33,043 bases of DNA from Candidatus Korarchaeota archaeon NZ13-K (GTDB lineage Archaea > Korarchaeota > Korarchaeia > Korarchaeales > Korarchaeaceae), in the NCBI GenBank assembly GCA_003344655.1, contig MAIU01000006.1, forward strand, positions 1 to 33,043. Reading direction: 5' to 3'. Positions within the stretch are counted from its first letter, which is position 1, and every line of letters starts with the position of its first letter. A program made the translations under genes and the position numbers. This document shows positions 1 to 5,251 of this stretch, one piece after another. The notes beneath the pieces are model-generated. The model was not told where the DNA came from and did no database searches. It saw nothing but the letters and a program-made list of their open reading frames with translations.

Positions 1-22
1 GATCATCACACGGGTCACCCTT

Positions 23-709
23 TTAAAAATGGCAGTCGCCCAGCCTCCTCACCTCCGCGCCTATCGTGATGAGAACGCAATCGGCCAGGTTGCTGAATAT
101 CCCGACCTCCATCACGCCCGGTATGAGCTTGATCCTCCTCTCCACGGACGCGGGATCATCCAGAGGGGGGCACCTGAGGTCGACGATCAGGTTGCCGTTG
201 TCCGTGACGAAGCGCGAACCTCCCGCCATCCTCAGCTCGGCGTCGCAGCCCATCTCCTTCGTCAGTCTATCGATGGTCCAAGAGACCCCGTAGGGGAGGA
301 CCTCCACCGGAAGGGGTCTCCTCGAGCAAAGTCTCTCTACTAGCTTCGTGTGGTCCGCTATGACGACGTACACCTCGCTGTGGAGGGCGAGTATCTTCTC
401 CCTGAGCAGGGCCCCTCCCCCTCCCTTCAGGAGGTTCAGCTCCCCATCCACCTCATCCGCGCCGTCCACGGTAAGCTCCGGCCTCCCCTCATCGGGATGC
501 ACGACCCTGAGGCCCATCCCCCTGGCCACCCTCTCTATCTGACTCGAGGAGGGGATCACCAAGAGCCTCCCAGCGTGATCCGATCTGGCAAGCTCCTCGA
601 CGAAGACGGCCACCGTGGAGCCGGATCCCAACCCGAGGACCTCAACCCCTTCTACGAGCTTCAAGGCCTCCCTAGCCACGATCCTCTTCTCCAATTCAAC
701 GTCAGACAT
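23..709 (-). CDS. rpiA: ribose-5-phosphate isomerase A
   Basis: Interconverts ribose 5-phosphate and ribulose 5-phosphate in the cytoplasm, supplying ribose for nucleotides. The 228-residue length matches RpiA. Family motifs are visible in order: the phosphate-binding GLGSGST loop near residue 27, DGADEVD near residue 82 with the active-site acids, and KGGGGALLREK just after it with the catalytic lysine region. The ATG directly follows the stop codon of the upstream GTPase gene (TGA then ATG) and has a GGTGAG ribosome-binding site, so the start is secure. It is the last gene of an MBF1-GTPase-rpiA unit. It may work with the 6-phospho-3-hexuloisomerase at 8551 in making ribose from hexose in an archaeon; that link is inferred from co-occurrence only. 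Confidence 0.96.
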   Translation of the reverse strand: MSDVELEKRIVAREALKLVEGVEVLGLGSGSTVAVFVEELARSDHAGRLLVIPSSSQIERVARGMGLRVVHPDEGRPELTVDGADEVDGELNLLKGGGGALLREKILALHSEVYVVIADHTKLVERLCSRRPLPVEVLPYGVSWTIDRLTKEMGCDAELRMAGGSRFVTDNGNLIVDLRCPPLDDPASVERRIKLIPGVMEVGIFSNLADCVLITIGAEVRRLGDCHF

Positions 710-1876
710 TCAGCTCACCACTATCTCCACAACATCCCCGTCCTCGAGCAGGAAATCCGGTCCCACCTTCATGGGCGAGTAGGGGAGCCTTCCGGACCAC
801 ACCTTGGCGTACCTGAACCTCTCCTTGAAGGATTCATGTATGAACTCCGCCAAATCGATGACGCTGGAGTTCCTTGGGAGTATGACCGCCCTCTCCGACG
901 GGAGTCTCTCGTTCTTGGATTTCGTGAACACCCTTATGAGTCCCAGCTCCCTGAGTATCATCTCACCCAGCTCATCCCTCGACGGGAGTTGCGTAGGCGA
1001 TGCCACGACCCCGATCACCTTACTCTCATACCTCCTCCTCACCTCATCGACTACGCTAGGATCCTCCAGCATATCGGATTTCGTGAGGAATATTATCGCT
1101 GGTTTGTAGCTTTTCTCCCCGAATATCGCCTCCTCAACATCATCCATCGTGACTGAACCCTCTATCTCGACCCAGGCCCTGTCTATCCCGAACTGTAGGA
1201 GCAACTCCCTGACCTCCCTCTCGGAGCAGTCAACCAGCCTCCCCTTGTTTATTATTATGAGTGCGGGCGCCGCCCTGCTCCTCTTTATCCTGACCCTACC
1301 GGCCGGCCTCTCGAAGGATATCTCCCTGGACTCCAAGAAGCCGAATATCGTCTCCAGGGATCCGATCGGATCCTCCACCGAGCTGACAGTTATCCCCAGC
1401 ACATCTGAGTTCTTCGCCAGAGCAATAGCTAGATTAGTGGGACCGCCCTGCGCCTCCGGTATCAGGGGAGGCGCCTCAACCACCTGGACCTGAGCCCCCC
1501 GGAAGTCCATCATCCCCTCAACCGGCCTCATCGTTGTGAAGGGTTTTGGGGATATCTCGGGCCTGGCGTTCGTCAGCCTCGCCAGCAGGGTGCTCCTACC
1601 TGAGTTAGTGAATCCCACCAGCACCATCTGGGCTGCCCCCCTCTTCTCAACCATCAAAGAGACTCCCTTGGACTTCTTAGCGTATCTCTTCCTCTCTATC
1701 TCCTCTTTCAGTTCTGCCATCCTCCTCTTGATGAACTTCTCCATCTTCTCCGTTCCCTTGTGCTTTGGTATCAGCGAGTAGAACTCCCTGAGCTTCTGCA
1801 ACTTCTCCTCCGGCGTTTTAGCCTTGGAGTACTCCTCCCACTTGGCCTGGGCTTCGGGTGGGAGGTTAGTGGGCAT
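710..1876 (-). CDS. DRG/OBG-like GTPase with TGS domain, altered P-loop
   Basis: A TRAFAC GTPase related to the ribosome-associated DRG (RBG) family, 388 residues. Residues 1-80 form a charged helical N-terminus typical of archaeal DRG-like proteins. The G domain begins at residue 84, and residues about 315-388 are a C-terminal TGS domain ending in GDVVEIVVS. The G1 loop reads GFTNSGRST, with arginine 94 where nearly all P-loop GTPases have lysine. The usual DxPG of G3 reads VEAPP. G4-like motifs are INKGR and TKSD. GTP binding is therefore uncertain, although the fold is clear. The gene starts 11 nt inside the end of the MBF1 gene and its stop touches the rpiA ATG, so the three are co-transcribed. 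A role on the ribosome is an inference from the family and from linkage to MBF1. Confidence 0.88.
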   Translation of the reverse strand: MPTNLPPEAQAKWEEYSKAKTPEEKLQKLREFYSLIPKHKGTEKMEKFIKRRMAELKEEIERKRYAKKSKGVSLMVEKRGAAQMVLVGFTNSGRSTLLARLTNARPEISPKPFTTMRPVEGMMDFRGAQVQVVEAPPLIPEAQGGPTNLAIALAKNSDVLGITVSSVEDPIGSLETIFGFLESREISFERPAGRVRIKRSRAAPALIIINKGRLVDCSEREVRELLLQFGIDRAWVEIEGSVTMDDVEEAIFGEKSYKPAIIFLTKSDMLEDPSVVDEVRRRYESKVIGVVASPTQLPSRDELGEMILRELGLIRVFTKSKNERLPSERAVILPRNSSVIDLAEFIHESFKERFRYAKVWSGRLPYSPMKVGPDFLLEDGDVVEIVVS

Positions 1877-2432
1877 CCTCTCCCTTCCTCCTCTTATCCT
1901 TCACCTCCACTATTTCCCCGAGAGTGATTCCCCTGTGGGTCAGCTGCGGCGCTGAGCTGGTCACCTCCACCCTCTCGGGACTCCTCTGCACTATAGACAC
2001 TTCTAGAAGTTTCTCTATGTTCCTAGCCAGCTCATAGCTCGGGACTACTTTTTCGGATTCTATGTTCCTGAGGAGGGATGCTTTTATGTTAAGGGAGGCG
2101 GCGACCTGCTCTATGGATAGTCCCAGCGATTCCCTAGCTTCCCTTATCCTCTTACCGTAATCCTCCACTAGCTCGATCTCCCCCTCCCTTCTCCCTCTCC
2201 TCGGGGGAGGGGCCTCCTTGGGGGGGCCCTTGGGCTGCTTGACGCGAGCCGTCCTCACCTCCACCTGAGGTTCCGGGGTTCTCTCCTCGTTCTTCTTACC
2301 CCTCCTCACCTTCTTCGCGCATCCAGCGCACAAGGATGCCTTATATCCGTCCAAGTCGACCACGACGGGCTTCCCGTAGAAGGTCCCCCCGCAGAGCTCG
2401 CACACATAGAGCTCCCCTGACAAACCCACCAA
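1866..2432 (-). CDS. mbf1: multiprotein bridging factor 1 (archaeal MBF1)
   Basis: Archaeal MBF1 binds the small ribosomal subunit and has been linked to translation; in eukaryotes it is a transcription coactivator. The protein has 188 residues. The N-terminus holds a zinc ribbon with CxxC pairs at residues 11-14 and about 36-39. A basic, proline-rich linker follows, and then a Cro/C1-type helix-turn-helix at about residues 90-150 (IREARESLGLSIEQVAASL and LLRNIESEKVVPS). The annotated start is TTG at 2432; in-frame GTG (2429) and TTG (2423) are alternatives. A TATA-like element centred near 2460 lies 28 nt upstream of 2432, consistent with a nearly leaderless TTG start. It is the first gene of the MBF1-GTPase-rpiA unit, divergent from NAC. 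Confidence 0.92.
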   Translation of the reverse strand: MVGLSGELYVCELCGGTFYGKPVVVDLDGYKASLCAGCAKKVRRGKKNEERTPEPQVEVRTARVKQPKGPPKEAPPPRRGRREGEIELVEDYGKRIREARESLGLSIEQVAASLNIKASLLRNIESEKVVPSYELARNIEKLLEVSIVQRSPERVEVTSSAPQLTHRGITLGEIVEVKDKRRKGEDAH

Positions 2433-2455
2433 CTCCCGGGTGACAATAGGAAAGC

Positions 2456-2465
2456 TTTAGATTAA
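2456..2465. promoter_or_regulatory. shared TATA element between MBF1 (-) and NAC (+)
   Basis: TTTAGATTAA lies in the 53-bp gap between the two divergent starts. Its centre is about 25 nt from the NAC ATG at 2486 and 28 nt from the MBF1 TTG at 2432. Both distances fit an archaeal TATA box that sets transcription to begin at or beside the start codon. Neither gene has a convincing ribosome-binding site. Inferred from spacing. Confidence 0.45.
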
Positions 2466-2485
2466 CCTTTGGGTCAGCTGGCCCG

Positions 2486-2836
2486 ATGAGGAGGATAAAG
2501 CCAAGGGACTTGGATAGGATGATGAAGAGCATGGGGATCCAAGTTGAGAGCATAGAGGCCGCAGAGGTTCTGATAAAGCTCGTTTCAGGGGATTCTATAG
2601 TGATAAGGGATCCTCAGGTCTCCCTGATGAGGGTGGGAGGCGAGGAGATATATCAGGTGATGGGAAGGTCCGAGAGGCTGGGCGCCGCGGGGCAGCCTTA
2701 CTCACCCTCCGATGAGGACGTCAGCCTGGTGGCTTCGCAGGCCGGAGTGGATCCGGAGACCGCGAGGAGGGCCCTCATGGAGACAGGTGGGGATCTGGCG
2801 GAGGCCATAATAAGGCTGAAGGAGGGTAGGATTTGA
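2486..2836 (+). CDS. nac: nascent polypeptide-associated complex protein (archaeal NAC)
   Basis: A homodimeric ribosome-bound chaperone that contacts nascent chains at the tunnel exit. Its 116 residues match archaeal NAC. The N-terminus (MRRIKPRDLDRMMKSMGIQ) and the NAC beta-barrel (residues about 20-65, with VLIKLVSGDSIVIRDPQV) are followed by a C-terminal UBA domain at about residues 77-114 (DEDVSLVASQAGVDPETARRAL). The ATG at 2486 has no Shine-Dalgarno sequence but lies about 25 nt from a TATA-like element, which suggests a leaderless transcript. The stop overlaps the TTG of the downstream HIT gene by four bases (TTGA), so the two are translationally coupled. Confidence 0.95.
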   Translation: MRRIKPRDLDRMMKSMGIQVESIEAAEVLIKLVSGDSIVIRDPQVSLMRVGGEEIYQVMGRSERLGAAGQPYSPSDEDVSLVASQAGVDPETARRALMETGGDLAEAIIRLKEGRI

Positions 2837-3348
2837 GCCTGAGGAGACTTTGGGCCGTCTGGAGGATGCCTTACATAAAACTGCTGGCCAGTGAGGGGGA
2901 GAAGGAGTGCATCTTCTGCACGCTCCCCAGGGAGGGAAGGGAAAGGGATAGGGACAACCTGATACTCTACAGATCCAAGTTCTCGTTCATCATGCTCAAC
3001 AAGTACCCCTACAACCCGGGACATCTCATGGTGGCCCCCTACAGGCACGTGGCCAACTTGGATGAGCTTGATGAGGAGGAGACCGCGGATATTATGGAAC
3101 TCCTTAAGCTCTCGGTGAGGGTGCTTAAGAGGGCGATGAGCCCGGATGGATTCAACATAGGCATGAACATCGGTAAGGCTGCCGGCGCCGGTTTCGAGGG
3201 GCATATACACATACACGTCGTCCCTAGGTGGGTTGGGGACGCGAACTTCATGCCAATACTGGGCAATACCAAGGTAATCAGCGAGGCCCTCTCCAACACC
3301 TACGATGAGCTAAGGAGGGTGCTGGACGGTATCGAGGAGATCCAGTAA
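2833..3348 (+). CDS. HIT-family nucleotide hydrolase/transferase
   Basis: A histidine-triad protein of 171 residues, acting on nucleoside phosphates such as dinucleoside polyphosphates or AMP conjugates. The signature HIHIHVVPRW near residue 125 contains the catalytic histidine triad. An N-terminal CxxC (CIFC, near residue 31) could help bind zinc, as in many HIT proteins. The TTG start at 2833 is preferred over the ATG at 2866 because the residues it adds (LRRLWAVWRMPYIK) match the conserved N-terminal strand of this family. It overlaps the NAC stop by four bases. The tRNA-Pro gene follows after about 30 bp. The physiological substrate cannot be read from sequence. Confidence 0.93.
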   Translation: MSLRRLWAVWRMPYIKLLASEGEKECIFCTLPREGRERDRDNLILYRSKFSFIMLNKYPYNPGHLMVAPYRHVANLDELDEEETADIMELLKLSVRVLKRAMSPDGFNIGMNIGKAAGAGFEGHIHIHVVPRWVGDANFMPILGNTKVISEALSNTYDELRRVLDGIEEIQ

Positions 3349-3350
3349 TC

Positions 3351-3360
3351 TTTATTTATT
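3351..3360 (+). promoter_or_regulatory. TATA box for tRNA-Pro
   Basis: TTTATTTATT immediately follows the HIT stop codon and is centred about 22 nt upstream of the tRNA 5' end, a usual position for an archaeal tRNA promoter. Confidence 0.5.
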
Positions 3361-3377
3361 GAGGGAACGGTTGAACC

Positions 3378-3451
3378 TGGGCCGTGGTCTAGCTGGGTAG
3401 GATGCCGGCCTTGGGAGCCGGAGGTCCCGGGTTCAAATCCCGGCGGCCCCA
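3378..3451 (+). tRNA. tRNA-Pro (anticodon UGG)
   Basis: A cloverleaf can be folded by hand. The anticodon loop CTTGGGA (anticodon TGG) sits on the stem CCGGC/GCCGG, and the T arm is CCGGG-TTCAAAT-CCCGG. The discriminator is A and CCA is not encoded. The D arm GGTCTAGCTGGGTAGGAT is typical of archaeal tRNA-Pro. Acceptor pairs 2-71 to 7-66 are perfect, but position 1 is T opposite C72, where archaeal tRNA-Pro normally has G1-C72. No intron is present. Confidence 0.93.
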
Positions 3452-3621
3452 TCGGGTGAAGTGGAGCTTTTATCGGAGGATCCTGAAATGAGGCGACACC
3501 AGCGAGGTGAGGGTCCTCCGCGGCCATTGCCCTGAGCGTCCCAATCGTCCATTCATGAACACATGGGACGGCACCCGGATGGAAAAGCTTATTTGATTTC
3601 ACTGCGAATAGTATTCAGTGG
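3452..3621. other. 170-nt spacer between two tRNA genes with two strong hairpins
   Basis: No credible ORF. Hairpin 1 pairs 3474-3483 (CGGAGGATCC) with 3511-3520 (GGGTCCTCCG): ten pairs including one G-U. A 4-bp inner stem CACC/GGTG (3497-3500 with 3506-3509) closes an AGCGA loop. Hairpin 2 pairs 3537-3543 (CGTCCCA) with 3564-3570 (TGGGACG) and has the palindrome TTCATGAA in its loop. A weaker hairpin at 3600-3620 lies just downstream of the 3' end of the minus-strand tRNA-Thr and may aid its termination. The spacer could be an uncharacterised small RNA or a processed tRNA-Pro trailer. I see no H/ACA or C/D box set that clearly fits. Confidence 0.4.
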
Positions 3622-3696
3622 AGCCCCGGGCGGGATTCGAACCCGCGACCTGCCGCTTACGAGGCGGCCGCTCCGACCGGGCTGAGCTACCGGGGC
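3622..3696 (-). tRNA. tRNA-Thr (anticodon CGU)
   Basis: Read on the minus strand, the acceptor stem is GCCCCGG/CCGGGGC with discriminator U (encoded T), the usual base for archaeal tRNA-Thr. The anticodon arm is GCCGC-CTCGTAA-GCGGC (anticodon CGT), and the T arm contains GGTTCGAATCC. CCA is not encoded and there is no intron. Its promoter is the TATA element centred at 3723, 27 nt upstream, which may also serve the divergent TFE gene. Confidence 0.94.
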
Positions 3697-3718
3697 CCTG
3701 ATGAGGGGGGTATCCTCC

Positions 3719-3727
3719 TAAATAAAC
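3719..3727. promoter_or_regulatory. shared TATA element between tRNA-Thr (-) and TFE (+)
   Basis: TAAATAAAC is centred at 3723. It lies 27 nt from the tRNA-Thr 5' end at 3696. On the plus strand it lies 26 nt from the third in-frame ATG of TFE (3749) but only 17 nt from the first (3740). The geometry supports one element driving both directions and a TFE start at 3749. Confidence 0.45.
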
Positions 3728-3739
3728 TTTGAGGCTCGG

Positions 3740-4282
3740 ATGATGGATATGGTGGACGATGAGCTGATAGTCCTAGCGTTGGCCGTGATAACCAAGGACT
3801 TGGAACTAGCCAGGAGAATCGTGGAGGAAGCGAAGGAAGGCGTGATAGAGGAGGGGGAGATGCAGGAGATACTGAAACTCTCCGTGACGAACCTGAGGGT
3901 GATGCTATATCAGATGCAGGACTCTAACCTGGTCGTTCAGCTCGGAGCGAAGGAAGACGGTAACGGGAACTATCTATCTTTCTGGAGGATAAACAAGGAC
4001 GTCGCTAGATCCTTCCTGATAAGGAGGCTGATGAGGACGAAGAGTGAACTGATCAGGAGGAAGGAGGAGGAGCTCTCCGGTGAGTACTATGTTTGCGCAG
4101 CCGATCCATCTCACGCCAGGCTGAGCTTCGATGAGGTCCTCAGGAGCATGACTGAGGGATCTCCCACGTGCCCCGTGTGCGGGGCGATGCTGGAGCCAGT
4201 GAACAGGGAGAAGGTGGCGGATCTGATAGACTCCATGGTGAGGCTGATAGACGATGCCATAAGAGCTTTGGAAGAAGGATGA
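3740..4282 (+). CDS. tfe: transcription factor E (TFIIE alpha homologue)
   Basis: The archaeal TFIIE-alpha homologue, which binds RNA polymerase and the pre-initiation complex and aids promoter opening. The 180-residue protein has an N-terminal winged helix (residues about 5-90, including LRVMLYQMQDSNLV and YLSFWRIN), a helical linker rich in R, K and E, and a C-terminal zinc ribbon. The second zinc pair is C144-x2-C147. The first is unusual: C119 is followed by H125 instead of the common CxxC. Candidate starts are ATG 3740, 3743 and 3749. GAGG at 3731 supports 3740, while the TATA spacing supports a leaderless 3749. The stop overlaps the ATG of the DUF2110 gene (ATGA), a pairing seen in other archaea. 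Confidence 0.93.
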   Translation: MMDMVDDELIVLALAVITKDLELARRIVEEAKEGVIEEGEMQEILKLSVTNLRVMLYQMQDSNLVVQLGAKEDGNGNYLSFWRINKDVARSFLIRRLMRTKSELIRRKEEELSGEYYVCAADPSHARLSFDEVLRSMTEGSPTCPVCGAMLEPVNREKVADLIDSMVRLIDDAIRALEEG

Positions 4283-5052
4283 TAGAATTGACAAGGGATT
4301 TCTTCATCCAGGAAAGGCTCTTGAAAGGAATCAGGGCGGATCCTTTCTTGGAGGAGCTCGGATGGGAGATCATGCACAGGTTGAGCGGTATGGAGATAGA
4401 CTCACTGGATCTGGACATTGAGGAGGACGGCTGGGTGAGGGTAAGGGTGAGTGGGAAGGATGAGGGGATCGCTGAGAACCTGCTCTGCAGGGTTTACGGG
4501 AGGCTGAAGAGGGCCGCTGACGTTAAGACCGGGGAGCTCTTCAAAGGATTCATCACAGATCTCGGGAAATATGGTTATGGAATTTATTTTAAGGCATTTT
4601 TAGATAAAAAAGATGGACTCTATCCTCTCTATGAGGTGAGGAGGCAATGGGTGGATGGAAGGAGGCTCCCCCTCAGGAGAATAGCCAAGCTCTACGGCCT
4701 GATAGACGGTCTTTCCATGGAGCTATCCCTGATGAAGCGTGATGAGAAGGGGATATACGTCTCGATATCTCCCAGACAGGTTCAAACCATAAGGAGCTTG
4801 GTCAGGAGGGGAAGGGACATACTCTTCATAGTTGGAGCGACCCCAAAGCAGGTGAGGAGGGCTCTGATTAAGACGGGGCACTCTAGGGACGTGTCCTTGA
4901 CTAGAACATCGTTCCTTTCATTCATGCTCGTGTGCAAGCCCGGCACACAGGCGAGGGGTCTCATACCCAGACTGGGGCCCCATCTCCCGGGCGCGGGTCT
5001 CTCGGCCATCCACTCGGATGAGCTCGGTGAGCTGCGGGGGGCAACTTTTTAA
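4279..5052 (+). CDS. DUF2110 family protein, TFE-linked
   Basis: About 257 residues, assigned to the archaeal DUF2110 family from the sequence and its position next to tfe. The reading frame stays open far upstream, but the true start is the ATG at 4279 in the ATGA overlap with the tfe stop. The N-terminal half (residues 1-75) resembles a small alpha/beta domain. The middle holds the conserved-looking stretch FKGFITDLGKYGYGIYFKAF and LRRIAKLYGLIDGLSMELSL, followed by a basic segment with several RRGRD-type motifs (SLVRRGRDILFIVGATPKQV). No catalytic motif is recognisable. Constant linkage to TFE in archaea suggests a role in transcription or RNA handling, but no function is established to my knowledge. 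The tRNA-Ser TATA box overlaps its stop codon. Confidence 0.8.
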   Translation: MIELTRDFFIQERLLKGIRADPFLEELGWEIMHRLSGMEIDSLDLDIEEDGWVRVRVSGKDEGIAENLLCRVYGRLKRAADVKTGELFKGFITDLGKYGYGIYFKAFLDKKDGLYPLYEVRRQWVDGRRLPLRRIAKLYGLIDGLSMELSLMKRDEKGIYVSISPRQVQTIRSLVRRGRDILFIVGATPKQVRRALIKTGHSRDVSLTRTSFLSFMLVCKPGTQARGLIPRLGPHLPGAGLSAIHSDELGELRGATF

Positions 5053-5055
5053 ATC
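5045..5055 (+). promoter_or_regulatory. TATA box for the tRNA-Ser/tRNA-Val/radical SAM transcript
   Basis: CTTTTTAAATC is centred about 26 nt upstream of tRNA-Ser and overlaps the stop codon of the DUF2110 gene. No other promoter-like element is visible before tRNA-Val or the radical SAM gene, so it probably drives all three. Confidence 0.5.
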
Positions 5056-5076
5056 CTCCTCCTCCCTAGTAGGGGA

Positions 5077-5161
5077 GCCGGGGTGCCCTAGCTCGGTAGG
5101 GGGCTGGCCTGCTAAGCCAGTGGCCCATTGGGCCGCGAGGGTTCAAATCCCTCCCCCGGCG
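5077..5161 (+). tRNA. tRNA-Ser (anticodon GCU)
   Basis: A type II tRNA of 85 nt with a long variable arm (TGGCCCATTGGGCCGCG region). The acceptor stem is GCCGGGG/CCCCGGC with discriminator G. The anticodon arm is CTGGC-CTGCTAA-GCCAG (anticodon GCT), and the T arm contains GGTTCAAATCC. The next three bases (5162-5164) are CCA, so the terminus may be genome-encoded. The tRNA-Val gene begins immediately after them, so CCA could equally be a chance spacer. Confidence 0.95.
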
Positions 5162-5164
5162 CCA

Positions 5165-5237
5165 GGGCCGGTGGTCTAGAGGCCATGACGCCGCCCTTAC
5201 GAGGCGGAGGTCGGGGGTTCGATTCCCCCCCGGCCCA
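5165..5237 (+). tRNA. tRNA-Val (anticodon UAC)
   Basis: A 73-nt cloverleaf. The acceptor stem is GGGCCGG/CCGGCCC with discriminator A. The anticodon arm is CCGCC-CTTACGA-GGCGG (anticodon TAC), and the T arm contains GGGTTCGATTCCC. It lies three bases (CCA) after tRNA-Ser and is presumably cut from the same precursor. The discriminator A at 5237 is also the A of an ATG in the radical SAM reading frame, but that ATG is probably not the translation start. Confidence 0.95.
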
Positions 5238-5251
5238 TGCGGGAGGTAAAC

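Noticed and set aside
350-1156. 268-codon plus-strand ORF opposite rpiA and the GTPase gene
   Set aside because: Lies wholly antisense to two well-supported genes and has a proline/histidine/arginine-rich composition typical of a shadow frame.
3458-3540. H/ACA guide RNA in the tRNA-Pro/tRNA-Thr spacer
   Set aside because: Stable hairpins exist, but no ACA box at the required distance and no pseudouridylation pocket could be drawn.
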